From Lachnospiraceae bacterium UBA3638 (GTDB lineage: Bacteria > Bacillota > Clostridia > Lachnospirales > Lachnospiraceae), in the NCBI GenBank assembly GCA_002373595.1, contig DFKT01000091.1, positions 1,774 to 11,853 of the forward strand: 10,080 bases of DNA, in the 5' to 3' direction. Positions within the stretch are counted from its first letter, which is position 1; each line of letters begins with the position of its first letter. Below, piece after piece: positions 4,624-10,080 of this stretch. The notes beneath the pieces were generated by a model, which ran no database searches, was not told the origin of the DNA, and was given only the letters and a program-made list of their open reading frames with translations. Both the position numbers and the translations under genes were made by a program.

Positions 4624-5655
4624 TTATCTCTGAACTCGTCCCGAAGCGTCTCCGCCTGCGAGAGTCTCTACTTCCTTCCTGGATACGAGGTTAAAGTCGC
4701 CGGGGATAGTATGCTTAAGCGCCGATGCAGCAACACCGAATTCAAGAGCAGCCCTGAAATCCTTACCATCGAGCATTCCGCAGATAACACCGCCCGCAAA
4801 GGAATCTCCTCCTCCGACACGGTCTACGATCGGGTGGATGCTGTACTCCTTGGAGTGATAGAACTCCTTGGTATCACGGGAATAAATGCACGCTGACCAA
4901 CCATTGTCAGATGCGCTGTGAGATACACGGAGCGAAGAGATGCAGTACTCAAAATTGTAATCCGCTACCATCTGCTCAAATATGCTCTTATATCCCGCAA
5001 GCTCAAGGTCTCCGCTCGTAACGTCCGTCTTTCCGGGCTTATATCCGAGAACGAGCTCTGCATCCTCCTCATTTCCGATGCAGACATCTACATACTGCAT
5101 GAGATTCTTCATGACCTTCTGAGCCTTCTCTGAGGTCCAGAGTTTCTTTCTGAAGTTGAGGTCTACGGACACCTTTACTCCTGCCTTCCTGGCAGCTTTG
5201 AGCGCGATCTCGGTAAGCTCAGCAGCCGCATCGGATACAGCGGGAGTGATGCCGGTAAAATGGAACCAATCCGCTTCCTTAAAGATCTCATCAAAGTTGA
5301 AATCCTTCTCGGTCGCAGTCGAAATAGAGGAATGTGCTCTGTCATATACGACCTTGGAAGGTCTCATCGATGATCCGCTCTCGAGGTAGTAGATGCCGAG
5401 TCTCTCGCCGCAGCGTGCGATATGATCGGTCTTTACATTGTACTTTCTGAGGGCAGCAACAGCGCACTCTCCAATCTCGTTGTCAGGCACTGCGGTAACG
5501 AACTCCGCATTATGTCCGTAATTGGCAAGGGATACGGCTACATTTGCCTCGCCTCCGCCATAATTGATGTCAAACTCATCCGCCTGGATGAACTTCTCGT
5601 TGTTGGGGGTTGAGAGTCTCAGCATGATCTCGCCCATAGTGATTACTTTTGCCAT
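4624..5655 (-). CDS. kdgK: 2-keto-3-deoxygluconate kinase (PfkB family)
   Basis: The protein phosphorylates KDG at C6 with ATP to give KDPG, the substrate of the aldolase encoded just upstream. At 343 residues it is a typical length. It opens with MGEIMLRLS, has the substrate-binding GGGEAN at residues 33-38, SVDLNFRKKLW at 163-173 (typical of KDG kinases), and the second PfkB signature DRVGGGDSFAGG at 278-289, with D284 as the catalytic base. The ATG has an AAGGAG site nine bases upstream and lies 43 bp after eda. It is the last gene of the kduI-kduD-eda-kdgK run. A fructokinase is possible on family grounds, but the neighbours argue clearly for KDG. Confidence 0.93.
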   Translation of the reverse strand: MAKVITMGEIMLRLSTPNNEKFIQADEFDINYGGGEANVAVSLANYGHNAEFVTAVPDNEIGECAVAALRKYNVKTDHIARCGERLGIYYLESGSSMRPSKVVYDRAHSSISTATEKDFNFDEIFKEADWFHFTGITPAVSDAAAELTEIALKAARKAGVKVSVDLNFRKKLWTSEKAQKVMKNLMQYVDVCIGNEEDAELVLGYKPGKTDVTSGDLELAGYKSIFEQMVADYNFEYCISSLRVSHSASDNGWSACIYSRDTKEFYHSKEYSIHPIVDRVGGGDSFAGGVICGMLDGKDFRAALEFGVAASALKHTIPGDFNLVSRKEVETLAGGDASGRVQR

Positions 5656-5698
5656 TTGTAAATACTCCTTATACTTTGATATTCAAAATAAGACTTTC

Positions 5699-6664
5699 TT
5701 ATTTCTGCACAAGATGAACTGCGAAGCCCGCGATCTCCTCTTTGATATAGATCGCTTTGAGTTCGCCTTTAGGGCCTCTCTTTGCGGTATCCTCCGCAAA
5801 TTCACAGCCGAGCACGGTCGTCATGTAGTTGACGGCTCTCTCGATATAATTGGTACGGATCGCAATATGTCCGTTCTTTCCGAGATAGGGCTCCTTCATA
5901 TATTCAACGGCACCTCCCGCAAAGATCGAACTGTTGCCGACCTTAACAGGCATACCGAAGAGGAATCCGAAACGATTTGCCGCCTTCTCAGCCTCTGCCT
6001 CGTTTGCACAGTTTACGCCGACATGTGCGATCTCAAATCCGAGCATGGTCTGAACAGCCTCTCTGGTAAGCTGCCCGATCTTATCCCACTCACCTGCATT
6101 GATGAGGTCACCGGGTACCATCCACGATCCGCCGCAGGCGATGATCTTGGGGAAGTCGAGGTATGAGGTGAGATTCTTGGCGTTTATACCGCCGGTGGGC
6201 ATAAACTTCATGTTAACATACGGTGCAGCCATAGCCTTGATCTTGGCAAGTCCTCCCGACTGCTCTGCGGGGAAGAACTTAACTACATCGAGTCCAAGCT
6301 CTATTGCCTGCTCGATATCAGAGGGGCTTGAAGTACCGGGAGTGATGGGCACGCCCTTGTTTATACAATACTTAACGGTATTGGGATTAAGTCCGGGGCT
6401 TACGATAAACTTCGCACCCGCAGCCACAGCCGCATCAACCTGCTCGCTGTTAAGCACGGTTCCTGCGCCGACGCACATATCAGGGAAATTCTCCGTCATG
6501 ATCTTTATCGCATCAGCTGCCGCTGCCGTCCTGAAGGTAACTTCAGCACAGGGAAGTCCGCCTGCGCAGAGTGCCTTTGCAAGAGGAAGTGCGTCCTTCG
6601 CATCATCGATCTTTACTACGGGTACTATTCCTATCTTACTGATCTTTTCAAGTATGGGTTCCAT
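5699..6664 (-). CDS. eda: KDPG aldolase with C-terminal VOC/glyoxalase-like domain
   Basis: Residues 1-205 are a class I KDPG/KHG aldolase that cleaves KDPG to pyruvate and glyceraldehyde-3-phosphate. EVTFRT (41-46) supplies the general acid/base E41. VGAGTV (65-70), SPG (89-91) and TPGTSSPSD (108-116) form the active site, and K129 in VVKFFPAE is the Schiff-base lysine. Stand-alone Eda proteins are about 205-215 residues; this one is 321. The extra ~112 residues look like a VOC (glyoxalase/dioxygenase fold) module: HVGVN (H214), GAVEYM (E254) and GHIAIRTN (H266) occupy places where such proteins hold metal ligands, and the tail ends FAVHLVQK. Its role is unknown; regulation, metal-dependent isomerisation of a keto-sugar, or structural packing are possible. 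AAGGAA precedes the ATG, 51 bp after kduD. Confidence 0.92.
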   Translation of the reverse strand: MEPILEKISKIGIVPVVKIDDAKDALPLAKALCAGGLPCAEVTFRTAAAADAIKIMTENFPDMCVGAGTVLNSEQVDAAVAAGAKFIVSPGLNPNTVKYCINKGVPITPGTSSPSDIEQAIELGLDVVKFFPAEQSGGLAKIKAMAAPYVNMKFMPTGGINAKNLTSYLDFPKIIACGGSWMVPGDLINAGEWDKIGQLTREAVQTMLGFEIAHVGVNCANEAEAEKAANRFGFLFGMPVKVGNSSIFAGGAVEYMKEPYLGKNGHIAIRTNYIERAVNYMTTVLGCEFAEDTAKRGPKGELKAIYIKEEIAGFAVHLVQK

Positions 6665-6715
6665 TTTGATTCCTTTCGTTCTCTTATATTGTACAGGTTT
6701 GACGCTTTTCTATCA

Positions 6716-7582
6716 TCAGTCCTTTACTTTTATGTCTCCTTCAACCTCGATCTCATCAGCAAACTTCGACTCGTCGAGATTGCTGGGATCCTGGCCGATG
6801 TATGCCGAGATTCCTCCGTCGATGTAGACAACCTGACCGTTGATGAAGTCAGACGCAGGTGATGCGAGGAATACTGCGAGTCCCATGAGATCCTCGGTAT
6901 GTCCCCAACGCTGTGCGGGTGTCTTGGAACGGATGAAACGATCGAAAGGATGCATCGATCCGTCTGCCTGCTTCTCGCGAAGAGGAGCAGTCTGAGGAGT
7001 TGCGATATATCCGGGTCCGATCGCATTGCACTGGATATTATACTGTCCGTACTCGGAACAGATATTTCTCGTGAGCATCTTAAGTCCGCCCTTTGCAGCT
7101 GCATATGCGGAAACGGTCTCGCGTCCGAACTCACTCATCATCGAGCATGCATTTATGATCTTGCCGCTTCTCTGCTCGATCATATGAGGAAGCACTGCTT
7201 TGGAACAGATGAAGGGACCGGTAAGGTCGATGTCGATAACGAGCTGCCAATCCTGCAGACTCATCTCGGTCATAGGGATCCTCTTGATGATACCTGCATT
7301 GTTTACAAGGATATCGATAGGTCCTACATTCTTCTCGACTTCCTTAACGAAGTTATTAACCTGATCCTCCTTGGTTACATCGCAGATCATTCCGAAAGCA
7401 TCGATGCCTGCTTTCTTGTACTCTTCCATTCCTCTCTCGAAATTCTCAGGGTTGATATCATTGAAAACTATCCTGGCTCCTGCCTCAGCGTATGCTTTTG
7501 CATATGCCATTCCGAGTCCGTATGACGCTCCGGTGATCCAAGCCACCTTGCCATCAAGTCTGAATTTCTCCATTACTCCCAT
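6716..7582 (-). CDS. kduD: SDR-family 2-dehydro-3-deoxy-D-gluconate 5-dehydrogenase
   Basis: A classical short-chain dehydrogenase of 288 residues: TGASYGLG (17-24) binds the nucleotide, NNAG is at 94-97, and the catalytic S147, Y160 and K164 are in place (YAAAK). PGYIATP follows the active site. By sequence it is of the gluconate 5-dehydrogenase/KduD type. Its place directly after kduI makes the KduD role most likely, reducing 3-deoxy-2,5-diketogluconate to KDG. Downstream of GGISAYIG (residues 256-263) it has an extra acidic tail of about 25 residues, which usual members lack. The first ATG (7580-7582) is preferred because GGAGGA lies seven bases upstream; M4 is an alternative. It starts 18 bp after kduI. 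Confidence 0.88.
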   Translation of the reverse strand: MGVMEKFRLDGKVAWITGASYGLGMAYAKAYAEAGARIVFNDINPENFERGMEEYKKAGIDAFGMICDVTKEDQVNNFVKEVEKNVGPIDILVNNAGIIKRIPMTEMSLQDWQLVIDIDLTGPFICSKAVLPHMIEQRSGKIINACSMMSEFGRETVSAYAAAKGGLKMLTRNICSEYGQYNIQCNAIGPGYIATPQTAPLREKQADGSMHPFDRFIRSKTPAQRWGHTEDLMGLAVFLASPASDFINGQVVYIDGGISAYIGQDPSNLDESKFADEIEVEGDIKVKD

Positions 7583-7600
7583 TTGCTTTTCCTCCTCATA

Positions 7601-8461
7601 TCAAAGCAGATCCTGATTTCTCACATCATCCATATCATCAAAGTCCTGATTCTCTCCGACCATTCCCCAGATGAAAGTATACGCCTGCGATCCGCATCCC
7701 GAGTGGATCGACCAGCTGGGGCTGATGACAGCCTGCTCATTGCGCATAATGATATGTCTGGTCTGTTGGGGCTCTCCCATGAAATGCATTACGAATGCGT
7801 CCTCGGGAATATCGAAGTAGAGATATACCTCCATCCTTCTGTCATGCGTATGGCAGGGCATTGTATTCCATACGCTTCCGGGCTTGAGGCAGGTCATACC
7901 CATCTCGAGCTGGCAGGTCTCAACCTGTCCGGGAAGGATGTATTTATTGATCACTCTGTGATTGGACTCTTCCATACTGCCGAGTTCTTTCTTGTTCTCG
8001 GGCTTGATGATGACAACTCCGTCCGCAGGCTCTCCCTCGGGCTTGATGAGAACTGTGGGGCAGGTCCTGTGTGCGGGTGCTGAATTAAGATAGAACTTTG
8101 CGGGAACATTTACATCGTCACTCTCAAAGATGATGTCCTTCGTTCCCATTCCGATGTACATTCCCTCTTTGGTGCCGACGTGTATCTTCTTTCCGTCAAC
8201 CGTGATGCTTCCGGGGCCTCCTATATTGATGACTCCAAGCTCTCTTCTCTCGCAGAAATACCGGGCTCTGAGTTCATCTCCTGCAGTGAGTTTAAGAGGT
8301 GAAACCGGAACAGCCGATCCGGTGATGATCCTGTCTATATGGCTATAGACAAGCTTGATCTCGCCTTTCTTAAAAAGATCGTCTATGAGATATTCCTCAC
8401 GAAGACGCTCCGTTGTGTAATATTTCATGTCTTTGGGTGATGATGCGCATCTTACTTCCAC
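7601..8461 (-). CDS. kduI: 5-keto-4-deoxyuronate isomerase
   Basis: This cupin enzyme converts 5-keto-4-deoxyuronate, formed from unsaturated galacturonate after pectate lyase action, to 3-deoxy-2,5-diketogluconate. The zinc site is visible as H204 and H206 (PCHTHDRRMEVYLYF), E211, and H253 (SWSIHSGCG), each eight residues later than in the E. coli enzyme. The 286-residue length agrees with this small N-terminal extension. The start is GTG at 8459-8461, with GGAGG eight to nine bases upstream. The ATG twelve codons in has no ribosome binding site, although starting there would bring the length nearer to the norm. It is the first gene of the operon and lies behind a palindromic operator candidate. 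Confidence 0.94.
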   Translation of the reverse strand: MEVRCASSPKDMKYYTTERLREEYLIDDLFKKGEIKLVYSHIDRIITGSAVPVSPLKLTAGDELRARYFCERRELGVINIGGPGSITVDGKKIHVGTKEGMYIGMGTKDIIFESDDVNVPAKFYLNSAPAHRTCPTVLIKPEGEPADGVVIIKPENKKELGSMEESNHRVINKYILPGQVETCQLEMGMTCLKPGSVWNTMPCHTHDRRMEVYLYFDIPEDAFVMHFMGEPQQTRHIIMRNEQAVISPSWSIHSGCGSQAYTFIWGMVGENQDFDDMDDVRNQDLL

Positions 8462-8488
8462 TTGTATTTCCTCCAGAATTTATTCGGC

Positions 8489-8528
8489 ACAAATTACGCC
8501 AATATAGTGAGACTATATCATAATTTGT
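8489..8528. promoter_or_regulatory. Nested palindrome, likely operator of the kdu operon
   Basis: ATATAGT (8502-8508) and ACTATAT (8512-8518) form a perfect 17-bp palindrome with a GAG centre. An outer pair, ACAAATTA (8489-8496) and TAATTTGT (8521-8528), is almost concentric with it. The inner arm covers the kduI -10 box, a position typical for repressor operators. The regulator is not in the window. Confidence 0.5.
8512..8520 (-). promoter_or_regulatory. kduI promoter (extended -10)
   Basis: On the minus strand TGATATAGT forms an extended -10 (TATAGT at 8512-8517). The -35 region at 17 bases (TTTCCG) is weak, as expected of a regulated promoter. The start point would fall within the left arm of the palindrome. 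Confidence 0.45.
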
Positions 8529-8599
8529 TATGCGCGGAAAGCGGAAAATGCGTTAAAAATATGACAAAATCAAGGGTTCGCGGCTTTTCGGCATTTGTC

Positions 8600-8615
8600 A
8601 AAATTAATTAATTTT
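8600..8615. repeat. AT-only perfect palindrome upstream of the pectinesterase -10
   Basis: AAAATTAATTAATTTT is a perfect 16-bp palindrome. It ends 19 bases before the -10 box of the pectinesterase promoter. TTTGTCA (8594-8600) directly before it is inverted to TGACAAA at 8562-8568. It may be a regulator site or simply an A/T-rich upstream element. Confidence 0.3.
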
Positions 8616-8631
8616 TTAACATATTTTTTTC

Positions 8632-8640
8632 TGCTATAAT
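8632..8640 (+). promoter_or_regulatory. Pectinesterase promoter (extended -10)
   Basis: TGCTATAAT is a perfect extended -10 (TATAAT at 8635-8640). The -35 region is a T run (8612-8617); TTAACA at 8616-8621 is too close at 13 bases. The predicted leader is about 38 nt. Confidence 0.55.
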
Positions 8641-8684
8641 AATCAAAATTGTATCTAAAAAAAAACAAACTGAGGAAAATAATC

Positions 8685-9677
8685 ATGGTCAATTTACGGA
8701 TATCAAAAACCGATCCGGATACTTTTTCTTCATTCGAAGAAGCAATGCGATCGAAAGAATACCAAAGCAGCGAGCCCGTATTCATCGAAGTCGATGCCGG
8801 TGTCTATGAAGAAAAGGTGGAGATAAGGCGCGGAAATGTGCATATCAAAGGCGCGGGGACAGGTGCGACTGTCATCTCCTTTGGCAACTATGCGAATATG
8901 ATCATGGATGACGGTTCAAAACGAGGAACATTCAGATCATATACCTTTATGCTCGACGGCGATGGCAATTCACTCGAAGATCTGACTATAAGAAACACGG
9001 CATTCCCGAGAAAAAAAGTCGCGCAGGCTCTCGCTCTCTATGCGGAGGGAGAACACATCACCGTTAAGAACTGCTCTCTCGAGAGTTATCAGGACACGCT
9101 CTTTACAGGGCCTCTCCCCGTCTCTCCGGTCAAACCCGGCGGCTTTACCGGGCCAAAGGAAAACGATGAAAGAAAGCCGAGTCACCAGTTGTATGAAAAC
9201 TGTCTGATCTGCGGAGATGTGGATTTCATATTCGGAAGTGCGATAGCATTTTTTAAAAACTGTGAGATAAGATCCTTGAACGGTCTCACTCCTGCGGACC
9301 AGGCGCCTTCAAGCAATATACTCGGATATACGACTGCTGCTTCAACTCCCGAAGGGTATAAATACGGATATGTATTTGACAGCTGCAGATTCACTTGCGA
9401 TGGCTGTCCTCCGGAGAGCGTATATCTCGGACGTCCGTGGAGAGATCATTCCAAGACGGTCATCATGAATTCATATCTTGGAGAGCACATCCACCGTGCA
9501 GGTTTCCACGACTGGGGAAAACCGCAAGCGCATGATACGGTTTTTTATGCTGAATATGAGAATTACGGACCGGGTGCAGATACATCCGAACGGGAAGATT
9601 ATGTACGAACTCTGACTGCGGAGCAGGCTTCGGAATATACCGTGGATAAAGTAATGTCGTATGATCCGCAAACATAA
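8685..9677 (+). CDS. Pectin methylesterase (CE8), without signal peptide
   Basis: The enzyme removes methyl groups from galacturonate units of pectin, releasing methanol. CE8 landmarks are present (numbered from ATG 8685, 330 residues): AQAL with Q114, YQDTLF with Q136/D137 (acid/base), VDFIFGS with D180 (nucleophile), and LGRPWRDHSKT with R250. The N-terminus MVNLRISKTDPDTF is not a signal peptide, so it should act in the cytosol on imported oligogalacturonides. Between D137 and D180 lies a Pro/Gly-rich stretch (roughly residues 141-168) that makes this segment longer than in plant or Dickeya enzymes. The start is set by GAGG at 8672-8675, nine bases before ATG; the in-frame TTG at 8649 lacks such a site and falls at the transcription start. 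It is divergent from the kdu operon. Confidence 0.92.
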   Translation: MVNLRISKTDPDTFSSFEEAMRSKEYQSSEPVFIEVDAGVYEEKVEIRRGNVHIKGAGTGATVISFGNYANMIMDDGSKRGTFRSYTFMLDGDGNSLEDLTIRNTAFPRKKVAQALALYAEGEHITVKNCSLESYQDTLFTGPLPVSPVKPGGFTGPKENDERKPSHQLYENCLICGDVDFIFGSAIAFFKNCEIRSLNGLTPADQAPSSNILGYTTAASTPEGYKYGYVFDSCRFTCDGCPPESVYLGRPWRDHSKTVIMNSYLGEHIHRAGFHDWGKPQAHDTVFYAEYENYGPGADTSEREDYVRTLTAEQASEYTVDKVMSYDPQT

Positions 9678-9691
9678 TGTGTTCAACAAAG

Positions 9692-9719
9692 AAGCCGTCA
9701 CACTATCGTGACGGCTTTT
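9692..9719. terminator. Bidirectional terminator between pectinesterase and ANTAR gene
   Basis: AAGCCGTCAC (9692-9701) and GTGACGGCTT (9708-9717) form a perfect 10-bp stem with a 6-base loop, followed by T residues on the plus strand. The minus strand also has a T-rich flank. It ends the pectinesterase transcript, and the convergent gene's stop codon begins in its T tail. Confidence 0.8.
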
Positions 9720-10080
9720 ATTCATACTCTTCTATTATGCGCTCAGCGATCCGTTTCCTGGAAAGCCCCGAATCCATTGCCTGTTTTCCTATATATCGAT
9801 GAGCATCGTTCTCTGTCATCTTTTTCTTTTCGACAAGGAGTGCTTTGGCTTTGCTTATGATCTTCAGTTCTTCCAGTTTCTCTTCAAGTGCGAGGTTTTT
9901 CTTTTCGAGTTCCCTTATCGTTTCCTGTACCGATGAGAGATACTTTATCGCTCTGTCGAGGTTTTCCTTTGATACCGGTTTGGGCACAACGAGCACGCCT
10001 CTTCCCGATACCATATCGGCAACTTCACCGTAGATCTCCTCAGGCACAGCAAGAAGGACCGATGCCTTACACTCAGAGAC
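9718..10080 (-). CDS. ANTAR-domain response regulator, 5' end cut by window edge
   Basis: Only the last 120 residues are inside the window. The frame stays open past the right edge, and the apparent GTG start at 10047 falls within a continuing receiver-domain strand, so it is not the real start. Visible are the end of a receiver-like domain (GVLVVPKPVSKENL, with the conserved Lys of the PKP motif at visible residue 34), a coiled-coil linker (about 48-75), and an ANTAR domain (about 66-120) with AKALLVEKKKMTENDAHRYI and the C-terminal AERIIEEYE. ANTAR proteins bind dual hexaloop hairpins in nascent RNA and prevent termination, often for nitrogen or amine metabolism. No matching dual-hairpin leader was found in this window, so a link to the pectin genes is not supported. 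Confidence 0.85.
   Translation of the reverse strand, partial: VSECKASVLLAVPEEIYGEVADMVSGRGVLVVPKPVSKENLDRAIKYLSSVQETIRELEKKNLALEEKLEELKIISKAKALLVEKKKMTENDAHRYIGKQAMDSGLSRKRIAERIIEEYE

Noticed and set aside
5564..6166. Plus-strand 200-codon frame over kdgK and eda
   Set aside because: It is antisense to conserved active-site coding regions on the minus strand, with no domain recognised.
6099..6827. Long plus-strand frame of 242 codons opposite eda and kduD
   Set aside because: It is fully antisense to two clearly identified enzymes; the composition (Ser/Pro/Ala-rich) is what a mirrored frame of GC-richer coding DNA gives, and no ribosome binding site fits.
8649..8684. Upstream TTG start adding 12 residues to the pectinesterase
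   Set aside because: The TTG lies at the predicted transcription start and lacks a Shine-Dalgarno; the ATG at 8685 has GAGG at a good distance.
9692..9717. ANTAR-type hexaloop antitermination target
   Set aside because: The 6-base loop lacks the A1/G4 pattern described for ANTAR hairpins on either strand, and there is no tandem second hairpin.
10045..10047. GTG as start of the ANTAR gene
   Set aside because: The frame is open upstream to the window edge with receiver-like residues (KASVLLAVPEE), so the codon is internal and the gene is truncated by the window.

Overview
The window looks like a chromosomal segment of a pectin-using Firmicute, most likely a Lachnospiraceae-type Clostridia. 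The evidence is moderate GC in the housekeeping and metabolic genes, AGGAGG-type ribosome binding sites, extended -10 promoters, and a compact kduI-kduD-eda-kdgK cluster beside an intracellular-type pectin methylesterase. The family assignment is inferred from gene content, not from a marker gene.

Left part (1-2148). A SEC-C motif protein gene runs off the left edge on the minus strand. It is divergent from a tRNA-Leu gene with the unusual anticodon AAG. Just after the tRNA lies a 1.2-kb element at 772-1988. It has 18-bp terminal inverted repeats (16/18 identical) and is flanked by 8-bp near-identical direct repeats. If the element and one flanking copy are removed, the remaining halves join into a clean intrinsic terminator for the tRNA, so the element seems to have inserted into the loop of that terminator. 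It carries one AT-rich gene for a DUF3800 (RNase H-like fold) protein, no transposase, a strong hairpin just inside each end, and a structured non-coding arm that may encode a small RNA. This is the best candidate here for something not well described.

Middle (2149-4623). A three-gene minus-strand group encodes a DUF6056-like polytopic membrane protein, a second membrane protein translationally coupled to it through an ATGA overlap, and a small alpha/beta hydrolase. The group appears to have its own consensus promoter (TTGACA-17-TAAAAT), starting right at the kdgK stop codon, and a stem-loop at the very 5' end of its mRNA.

Right part (4624-9720). A minus-strand operon, kduI-kduD-eda-kdgK, encodes the whole intracellular route from the unsaturated-uronate product to central metabolism: 5-keto-4-deoxyuronate -> 2,5-diketo-3-deoxygluconate -> KDG -> KDPG -> pyruvate + glyceraldehyde-3-phosphate. 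The KDPG aldolase carries a C-terminal VOC/glyoxalase-like domain. A pectinesterase without a signal peptide is transcribed divergently. The 223-bp region between kduI and the pectinesterase holds both promoters and a 17-bp palindrome on the kduI -10 box, a likely operator for an unseen regulator. At the right edge the C-terminal part of an ANTAR response regulator converges on the pectinesterase, and the two share a bidirectional terminator.
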